From: JBLHGN01 sp047616325
Lineage (GTDB): Bacteria > Pseudomonadota > Gammaproteobacteria > Pseudomonadales > Cellvibrionaceae
DNA: 12,520 bases
NCBI GenBank assembly: GCA_047616325.1
Contig: JBLHGN010000088.1
Span: 1-12,520 of the forward strand
Direction: 5' to 3'
Shown: positions 7,761-12,520 of the stretch, in pieces
Layout: each line of letters opens with the position of its first letter
Numbering within the stretch: position 1 is the stretch's first letter
The notes under the pieces: generated by a model
Told to the model about the DNA's origin: nothing
The model's database searches: none
Seen by the model: only the letters and a program-made list of their open reading frames with translations
Program-made: the position numbers and the translations under genes

Positions 7761-7954
7761 AAGCAAGTTGAATATTTTTTGGTAAATTCACTGCCGATTG
7801 GGTGATCTTCAACCAACACTTATTATTACTTTTATTTTTGTTGCGTTAGCCCAATGCACCAATGTTTGTGTTCGATTAGTTTTGCACAGTAATTTCAGTA
7901 AAAGGTTCACTGCAATATAAGGCAAGGATCAAAAAACAAACACACCTTAGTAGC

Positions 7955-7966
7955 TTTTGTACAAAA
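7955..7966. promoter_or_regulatory. Palindrome TTTTGTACAAAA, copy 1
   Basis: This is a perfect 12-bp palindrome between the candidate coxB promoter and the gene. If transcription starts near 7999, its centre lies about 39 bp downstream of the start, a position typical of a roadblock or auxiliary operator. An identical copy lies 85 bp further upstream (about eight helical turns). I do not recognise the regulator. Confidence 0.45.
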
Positions 7967-8005
7967 CACATACTCTCTGCACACGTCATCTTGTCGCAGC
8001 GGGGG

Positions 8006-8011
8006 ATTATA
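8006..8011 (-). promoter_or_regulatory. Candidate -10 element of the coxB promoter
   Basis: On the minus strand this reads TATAAT, an exact sigma-70 -10 hexamer facing coxB. No good -35 hexamer lies 16-18 bp upstream, which suggests dependence on an activator. A GTACAAA half-site (8015-8021) falls in the spacer, and a full palindrome is centred about 46 bp upstream of the implied start near 7999. The leader RNA would be about 285 nt. The call rests on the hexamer and its direction only. Confidence 0.4.
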
Positions 8012-8039
8012 ACGGTACAAACGCTCGAAACGTAAGGTC

Positions 8040-8051
8040 TTTTGTACAAAA
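8040..8051. promoter_or_regulatory. Palindrome TTTTGTACAAAA, copy 2
   Basis: This second perfect copy of the 12-bp palindrome is centred about 46 bp upstream of the inferred coxB transcription start, overlapping where a -35 element and activator contact would lie. Both copies are preceded by C. Together with copy 1 it could form a looped pair of sites. The regulator is unidentified. Confidence 0.45.
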
Positions 8052-8099
8052 ACTTAACTCGCTTAAGCTTAGCTCATGAAGATTCACTTAACTATTTAG

Positions 8100-8116
8100 T
8101 TTGTAGCGAGTACAAA
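8100..8116. promoter_or_regulatory. Spaced inverted repeat TTTGTA-N5-TACAAA
   Basis: The arms match the half-sites of the two 12-bp palindromes nearby but are separated by five bases (GCGAG). It may be a weaker or differently spaced site for the same regulator. In this AT-rich region chance cannot be excluded. Confidence 0.3.
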
Positions 8117-8197
8117 AACCACCTCCTGTGCCATTATCGCCTTGAGATGGCGGCCACTAGCACCTGGAGCTTAGACTTCAACCGGAACGAAAGAAGC

Positions 8198-8218
8198 GCT
8201 CCGAGTCAGCTTCGGAGC
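8198..8218. other. Perfect 7-bp stem-loop in the GC-richer intergenic segment
   Basis: GCTCCGA and TCGGAGC enclose a seven-base loop (GTCAGCT). The stem is GC-rich and stable in either RNA strand. It lies inside an approximately 250-bp stretch (8150-8400) whose composition differs from the flanks. There is no following U-run on either strand, so it is not a terminator. It may be part of a structured RNA or a remnant of other sequence. Confidence 0.35.
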
Positions 8219-8546
8219 AGGGAGGGGCATCGAGACACGTTGCCTGACGATAAGATTTTAATCGATGACGATAGCGTGAACGGTGGCTAAGGATGATTGC
8301 TCTCTGATACGATTGCTGGCGGGTACGCTATGGACAAGGTGTTAGAAAAACCAACTCTCAGACTGCCGAGCCCTTCGGGAGCCGCGTGAACGAGCATGCG
8401 CAAATTTGTTATCCATTTTTCAAGACACAAATAATTTAGAACCTAAGCACGCTGCAAATCACTGCACTTAACCCTTGGTTTTTTGATTCGTCTTAAGTCG
8501 ACGATCTTGTTGTACAAGCATAGTGCCAACGCCATGAAACTCGCGC

Positions 8547-8780
8547 TTACGCCTTGTGCGGAAAATTTAACACTTGCGTTTGCTTCAGCACCTCTGCTTC
8601 CGACTGGTTAACTCTGGTGTTAATTTCTCTAGTTTGCGGCTTAAATATCATTTTTTCGTTAAAGCCGCACTCGACACACTCCCGATAGTCATTATCTTCT
8701 TCGCGATAGACAACAACACGATCTAATGTGGCGCATTTTGGACAAACGGCACCTGCGATAAACTGCTTTTTAACTGCCAT
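8547..8780 (-). CDS. yheV: YheV-family zinc-ribbon protein (DUF2387)
   Basis: This is a 77-residue cytoplasmic protein of unknown function with a treble-clef/zinc-ribbon pattern: CPKC at residues 13-16 and CVEC at 35-38, four cysteines expected to bind one zinc. The start MAVKKQFIAGAVCPKC and the RECVECGF segment resemble E. coli YheV (MAIRKRFIAGAKCPAC), from memory. I chose the ATG at 8780 on that homology; an in-frame TTG at 8810 would add ten residues. A weak GAGAAAG lies upstream of the ATG. It follows prlC by 45 bp on the same strand and is probably co-transcribed with it. E. coli YheV lies elsewhere, next to kefB. Confidence 0.9.
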   Translation of the reverse strand: MAVKKQFIAGAVCPKCATLDRVVVYREEDNDYRECVECGFNEKMIFKPQTREINTRVNQSEAEVLKQTQVLNFPHKA

Positions 8781-8825
8781 ACGTATAACTTTCTCATATT
8801 TCAAAAACAATATCCCGCTTAGAGC

Positions 8826-10862
8826 CTAGCGCTCAATCAAGCCCGTATCGCGCAACAAGGCTTCAGGATTTGGCTCCCGACCTCGGAATTTTTTAAACAG
8901 GGTCATGGCGTCTTCGGAACCGCCTTTTTCTAGTATTTCCCGCATAAAACGTAGCCCGGTAGCCGGGTTAAATATACCCTCGTCAAGAAAAGCAGAAAAG
9001 GCATCTGCCGATAACACTTCAGCCCACTTGTAACTGTAATAGCCCGCGGCATAGCCGCCAGCAAATATATGCGTAAAGCCATTCTGAAACCGGTTGTAAT
9101 CCGGGGGGACAATTACAGAGACTTGTTCGCGCACTTTATCGATGGTTTCCTGAACTCCGGCAAAGTTCGGTTTGCCAAACTCCATATGGAGTTTTATATC
9201 CAATAAAGCAAACTCCACCTGTCTTAGGGTTTGCAGCGCCGACTGAAAATTCTTTGCCGCCAACATATTGTTTAATAATTCAGGGGGCAGCGACTGACCA
9301 GTTTCGAAATGTTGCGAAAGAAACCCGAGTGTTTCAGTCTGCCAGCAAAAATTTTCCATAAATTGGCTGGGTAACTCCACCGCGTCCCAGGCGACACCGC
9401 TAAGGCCGCTTACCGCAGCTACCTCCATGGTCGTTAACATATGGTGCAATCCGTGTCCAAATTCGTGGAACAGGGTAGTAACTTCATTGTGCGAAAGTAG
9501 GCAAGGAGCACCGTCGATGGGGGCGTTAAAATTACACACGAGAAATGTGGCGGGCAGCTGCAGTGCACCGTCATTGTGGCGTCGCGTGCGACATTCGGCC
9601 ATCCAGGCCCCACCTCTTTTACCTTTGCGCGCATACAAGTCGACATAGAAACTGGCAATTTTAGTACTGCCCCGAAACACTTCGTAGTAGCAAACATCAT
9701 CGTGCCACACATCTGCAGACGCTAACCTTACATCTATACCATATAGGCGTTGGGCCACTTCAAATAAGCCCTGTTTAACAACCTCTAGAGGAAAATAAGG
9801 CCTGAGTATTTCCTGCGAAATACTATATTTTTTAAGTTTTAGCTGCTCGGCAAAATAGGGAATATCCCAAGCGTTCAGCTCATCAAGGGCAAACGTCTCT
9901 TTAGCAAATACCTTTAATTCCTGAAGTTCTCGCTCGGCAAACGGTTTGCTTTTTTTCGCCAGCTCTTCTAAAAAATCGATAACATGCTTTGGCGATTGCG
10001 CCATCTTTGGCGCGATAGACAGCTCCGCGTAGTTTGCAAAACCCAACAACTGTGCCAATTCTTGTCGTAAACATAGTATTTCTGGAATGAGTTTGGTGTT
10101 GTCCCACTGACCTGCGGTCGGGCCATACTGTGACGCACGGGTACAATAGGCTTCGTACATACGCTGGCGAAGGCCTGCATTTTCAGCCTGGGTCATTACA
10201 GTGAAATAAACGGGCAAATCTAAGCTAAGCACGTAGCCCGGACGCTGCTTTAGTTCGGCGGCCCTGCGCGCGCCACTAACGATAAAATCGGGCAAACCAT
10301 GCAATTCCCGCTCGTCGTCAATTTCGCAACACCAGCCGGCAGTGGCATCGAGTACATTGTTAGAGAATTTAGTGGTCAAGCTCGACAGCTCAGCGCGAAT
10401 ATTTTTAAACTTCTGTTTATCTTCACCGGTGAGCGCAACGCCGGAAAGTCTAAAATCTCTGATTGCATTGCCAATAGCTTGTTTTTGCTGCTGACTAAAG
10501 GCGACAAAGCCGTCCGACTCTGCCAGACCCACGTAAGCACTATAAAGCGCCTCATTTTGGCCAAGTTCCGAATAGTAATCGGTGAGCATTTTATCTGCAC
10601 TTTCGTAGGCTTGCCTTAGCTCTTCCGAATTTGCCACAGAATTGAGCTGCGATATCGGCGCCCATGCCTGCCCTATCTTATCTTCTCTCGCCTCGATTGG
10701 CTCAACCAACTCGGACCAGCTACTAATAGCAAAGCTTTCCAGCTGTTGCTTAAGTGATTGTTTTGACTCTTCTATCAAAGCCATTATCGCAGGAACGATA
10801 TGTTCGGCTTGGATCTGCGTAAAGGGAGGCAAAAGATGCGGCTGTAATAGGGGATTAGTCAT
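8826..10862 (-). CDS. prlC: Oligopeptidase A (M3 family metallopeptidase)
   Basis: PrlC is a cytoplasmic zinc endopeptidase that degrades short peptides, including cleaved signal peptides. From the ATG at 10862 the product has 678 residues, close to the 680 of E. coli PrlC, and begins MTNPLLQPHLLPPF, nearly identical to the start I recall for that protein. The zinc site is HEFGH (His466, Glu467, His470), with the third ligand Glu496 in the WDAVELPSQFMENF segment. The C-terminal region has the M3 features GGYAAGYYSYKWAEVL (substrate-binding His/Tyr loop) and an ending near FRGREPNPEALLRDTGL. An in-frame TTG at 10877 would add five residues without homology support. The gene is divergent from yrdA with a 67-bp shared promoter region, and yheV follows. 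Confidence 0.97.
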   Translation of the reverse strand: MTNPLLQPHLLPPFTQIQAEHIVPAIMALIEESKQSLKQQLESFAISSWSELVEPIEAREDKIGQAWAPISQLNSVANSEELRQAYESADKMLTDYYSELGQNEALYSAYVGLAESDGFVAFSQQQKQAIGNAIRDFRLSGVALTGEDKQKFKNIRAELSSLTTKFSNNVLDATAGWCCEIDDERELHGLPDFIVSGARRAAELKQRPGYVLSLDLPVYFTVMTQAENAGLRQRMYEAYCTRASQYGPTAGQWDNTKLIPEILCLRQELAQLLGFANYAELSIAPKMAQSPKHVIDFLEELAKKSKPFAERELQELKVFAKETFALDELNAWDIPYFAEQLKLKKYSISQEILRPYFPLEVVKQGLFEVAQRLYGIDVRLASADVWHDDVCYYEVFRGSTKIASFYVDLYARKGKRGGAWMAECRTRRHNDGALQLPATFLVCNFNAPIDGAPCLLSHNEVTTLFHEFGHGLHHMLTTMEVAAVSGLSGVAWDAVELPSQFMENFCWQTETLGFLSQHFETGQSLPPELLNNMLAAKNFQSALQTLRQVEFALLDIKLHMEFGKPNFAGVQETIDKVREQVSVIVPPDYNRFQNGFTHIFAGGYAAGYYSYKWAEVLSADAFSAFLDEGIFNPATGLRFMREILEKGGSEDAMTLFKKFRGREPNPEALLRDTGLIER

Positions 10863-10877
10863 TCTTAAGGGTCTCAA

Positions 10878-10895
10878 AATTCTGTAGAATTACAG
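10878..10895. promoter_or_regulatory. Overlapping palindromes in the prlC-yrdA divergent promoter region
   Basis: Two perfect inverted repeats overlap here: AATTCT-GT-AGAATT (10878-10891) and CTGTA-GAAT-TACAG (10882-10895). They sit 16 bp upstream of the prlC ATG and 34 bp upstream of the yrdA GTG, where one protein could control both genes. The second looks like a LexA box but has six instead of eight bases between CTGT and ACAG. No regulator is assigned. Confidence 0.3.
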
Positions 10896-10929
10896 TTCGA
10901 TAACATATTCGTTCTATTTGGAGCTCAAT

Positions 10930-11487
10930 GTGGCCAATTACAAGTCTGTCAGACCATTCAAGAATTTGCAGCCCAGTCTCGGCGCTCGTGTATATATAGA
11001 TGACTCAGCTGTTGTTATAGGCGATGTCAGCTTGGGAAATGATGTTTCGGTGTGGCCCTTTGCCGTGATTCGCGGCGATATGCATCGTATAGCAGTTGGC
11101 GCAAGAACAAGCGTACAGGACAACGCCGTACTTCACATTACTCACACTAGCACATTTAATCCAGGCGGCTGGCCCTTAACGATTGGCGAAGATGTAACCA
11201 TTGGCCACGGGGCCTGTCTGCACGGGTGTACCGTGGGCAATAGGGTGTTAATTGGTATAGGGGCAACCGTGCTCGACGGCGCGATAATAGGAGATGATAT
11301 TGTGATAGGTGCGGGCACGCTTGTTCCGCCAGGTAAGCATCTTGAGAGCGGATACCTCTATGTGGGCAGCCCCTGTAGACAAGCCCGCACGCTGAAAGAA
11401 TCGGAACTGGCCTACTTCACATATTCAGCCCAAAATTACGTTAAATTAAAAGATGCGTATTTGCTTGAAAGCGAAGATTTTGGCTAA
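10930..11487 (+). CDS. yrdA: Gamma-class carbonic anhydrase-like hexapeptide-repeat protein (YrdA family)
   Basis: This 185-residue cytoplasmic protein is built mostly of left-handed beta-helix hexapeptide repeats (about residues 20-135), for example VVIGDV, TIGEDV, TIGHGA and VLIGIG, with a short C-terminal helix. It is expected to form trimers with metal at the interfaces. The gamma carbonic anhydrase zinc ligands appear as His69, His93 and His98, with conserved Arg48/Asp50 (VIRGD) and Gln63. The whole chain resembles E. coli YrdA, including LHGCTVGNRVLIG and ESGYLYVGSP. Carbonic anhydrase activity is uncertain for this subfamily. I chose GTG at 10930 because GGAG lies six bases upstream; a TTG at 10918 would place that GGAG inside the gene. 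It is divergent from prlC and 48 bp before the glycosyltransferase gene. Confidence 0.93.
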   Translation: MANYKSVRPFKNLQPSLGARVYIDDSAVVIGDVSLGNDVSVWPFAVIRGDMHRIAVGARTSVQDNAVLHITHTSTFNPGGWPLTIGEDVTIGHGACLHGCTVGNRVLIGIGATVLDGAIIGDDIVIGAGTLVPPGKHLESGYLYVGSPCRQARTLKESELAYFTYSAQNYVKLKDAYLLESEDFG

Positions 11488-11535
11488 GCAACTGATAGTA
11501 TTACTCGCGCCCCTCCCCCTGTTCCCTTTTTATTT

Positions 11536-12369
11536 ATGTTCGACATCACCCAACGGCGGATTAACTCGCCAAACTTTATTTCACAACGCAATTGCAAGGT
11601 ACAAACGTTGAAAACCTTACGAATATTAAATCTTGACCTTCACAACTGGACTTTTAGCGATTTTTTACAGCAACTCGAGCACGGTGTGGTTGTGACACCC
11701 AACGTAGATCATTTTGTAAAATTGCAAAAAGACCACGACTTCTATGAATGCTATAAGAATTCAGAGCATATCGTCTGCGACAGTCGCGTCATCCAGCTAC
11801 TTTCAAAGTTTCTCTATCCCGGCAAGGGGGTTGTTGAACAAATCGCCGGCTCAGATCTCTTTCCTGCATTTTGTATGCATCACAAAAACAATACTGACAA
11901 CGTGAAGGTATTTCTATTAGGGGGTACGGACACTTCGGTGGTACAAGCGCAGGAGGCCTTAAACAAAAATGCCGGGGCCAACATAGTGATTGGAGGTTAT
12001 TCTCCGCCTTTTGGCTTTGAGAGTAGCGACGAAGAGCTGCAAAAAATTGTGAGCCGCGTAAATGCTAGTGGAGCAACGGCTCTAGCAGTAGGAGTAGGAG
12101 CCCCCAAACAAGAGAAGTGGATTCATGCCCACAAAGATGCAATGCCCGAAGTAAAACTCTTTTTTGCTATTGGGGCAACTATAGACTTTCAGGCTGGGGC
12201 CATTAAACGCGCGCCGCGCTGGATGGTGAAAATCGGCTTGGAGTGGCTATATCGCATGATGCAGGAACCCAAACGCCTGGCAAAACGCTACCTACTAGAC
12301 GACCTGCCGTTTCTGTGGCAGATCGTAAAACAAAAGTTTGGCCAGTATACAAACCCGTGGAAAGATTAA
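11536..12369 (+). CDS. WecG/TagA/CpsF family glycosyltransferase (GT26)
   Basis: Family members transfer a sugar (ManNAc, ManNAcA or glucose) from a nucleotide donor onto a lipid-linked saccharide in cell-surface polysaccharide synthesis; the substrate here cannot be read from sequence. Family marks are VVTPNVDHFVKL near residue 52, VCDSRVIQLL with the likely catalytic Asp near 82, FLLGGTDTSV, GVGAPKQEKW, and the C-terminal GATIDFQAGAIKRAPRWM followed by GLEWLYRMMQEPKRLAKRY, the membrane-associating tail segment. The ATG start given has a pyrimidine-rich upstream region and no Shine-Dalgarno. A TTG at 11608 has AAGGT seven bases upstream and would give 253 residues, closer to the family's usual length, so it may be the true start. 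No other polysaccharide gene is visible nearby, so it may be an orphan or the first gene of a cluster outside the window. Confidence 0.92.
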   Translation: MFDITQRRINSPNFISQRNCKVQTLKTLRILNLDLHNWTFSDFLQQLEHGVVVTPNVDHFVKLQKDHDFYECYKNSEHIVCDSRVIQLLSKFLYPGKGVVEQIAGSDLFPAFCMHHKNNTDNVKVFLLGGTDTSVVQAQEALNKNAGANIVIGGYSPPFGFESSDEELQKIVSRVNASGATALAVGVGAPKQEKWIHAHKDAMPEVKLFFAIGATIDFQAGAIKRAPRWMVKIGLEWLYRMMQEPKRLAKRYLLDDLPFLWQIVKQKFGQYTNPWKD

Positions 12370-12520
12370 GCTCATGTCGCTCAGCATCTATTTATACATT
12401 GGGGTTTTATTGCCTAGAGTTAATACCCTGCCTACCAACGCCCAGATTAATACGCTTTTTTCGAAAGTAGCGCCATAGGGGTTAATAGTAGTATTTTGAG
12501 ATCCAGTAAGGGCGACCAGT

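Larger units (their letters stand above)
7714..8546. other. 833-bp intergenic region upstream of coxB, no supported gene
   Basis: No open frame here has both a plausible start and protein-like content. The part nearest coxB (7714-8150) is AT-rich and holds the candidate promoter, palindromes and tandem repeat listed separately. The middle (about 8150-8400) is visibly more GC-rich, with a perfect 7-bp stem-loop and several GGA triplets, and could encode a structured RNA. The part next to yheV (8400-8546) is AT-rich again, with a small inverted repeat at 8488-8504 (TCGTC and GACGA arms) and TTGTACAA at 8510-8517. No obvious intrinsic terminator follows yheV. Confidence 0.7.

Noticed and set aside
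8042..8290. 82-codon plus-strand open frame starting with TTG in the cox upstream region
   Set aside because: The start lies inside a palindrome, there is no ribosome-binding site, the composition is not protein-like, and it resembles no family I know. More likely chance in noncoding DNA.
8340..8400. TPP-riboswitch-like CTGAGA on the minus strand and C-UUCG-G loop near 8370
   Set aside because: The remaining conserved TPP riboswitch elements are absent and the UUCG-type loop closes only a very short stem.
10882..10895. LexA/SOS-box-like CTGT...ACAG upstream of prlC
   Set aside because: Only six bases separate CTGT and ACAG; the gammaproteobacterial LexA box needs eight. Neither neighbour is a typical SOS gene.
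12453..12472. 20-bp near-palindrome after the WecG-like gene, considered as a terminator
   Set aside because: The arms meet with no loop and include a T-T mismatch and a wobble, so an RNA hairpin would be weak, and no U-run follows it.
12483..12520. Possible C-terminus of a minus-strand gene reading TGRPYWISKYYY then stop
   Set aside because: Only 12 codons are visible at the window edge; another minus-strand frame is also open to the edge, so no call is possible.

Overview
The window looks like chromosomal DNA of a free-living or host-associated aerobic gammaproteobacterium. I infer a marine Cellvibrionales-type or pseudomonad-related lineage from the gene order and from PrlC, YheV and YrdA homologues that resemble the E. 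coli proteins. Base composition is close to balanced. I see no insertion sequence, phage gene, CRISPR array, tRNA or rRNA.

Positions 1-7713 hold an aa3-type cytochrome c oxidase cluster read leftwards: coxB (with a fused cytochrome c domain), coxA, ctaG (Cox11), coxC, SURF1, a SCO-like thioredoxin-fold protein, ctaA (heme A synthase) and the first 115 codons of ctaB (heme O synthase), which runs off the left edge. Structural subunits, copper delivery (CtaG, perhaps the SCO-like protein), heme A synthesis (CtaB then CtaA) and heme A insertion (SURF1) are therefore together. From memory this is the order of the Pseudomonas aeruginosa PA0105-PA0113 cluster. One small two-helix membrane gene (DUF2909) sits inside the cluster on the opposite strand. 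It starts 26 bp from SURF1 and its stop codon overlaps the coxC stop codon in a single CTAG.

Positions 7714-8546 are an 833-bp region without a convincing gene. It carries a consensus TATAAT facing the cox genes, two identical 12-bp palindromes plus related half-sites, a tandem 10-bp repeat in the presumed leader, and a more GC-rich segment with a stem-loop. This is the least explained part of the window.

Positions 8547-10862 hold yheV (zinc-ribbon protein) and prlC (oligopeptidase A), read leftwards. Divergent from prlC are a YrdA-type gamma carbonic anhydrase-like gene and a WecG/TagA/CpsF glycosyltransferase gene, read rightwards. The last 150 bp hold no gene I can support.

Most of the window is ordinary housekeeping. 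The items that merit a second look are the cox upstream region, the SCO-like protein that appears to lack the copper-ligand histidine, the antisense DUF2909 gene, and the hairpin between coxA and ctaG.
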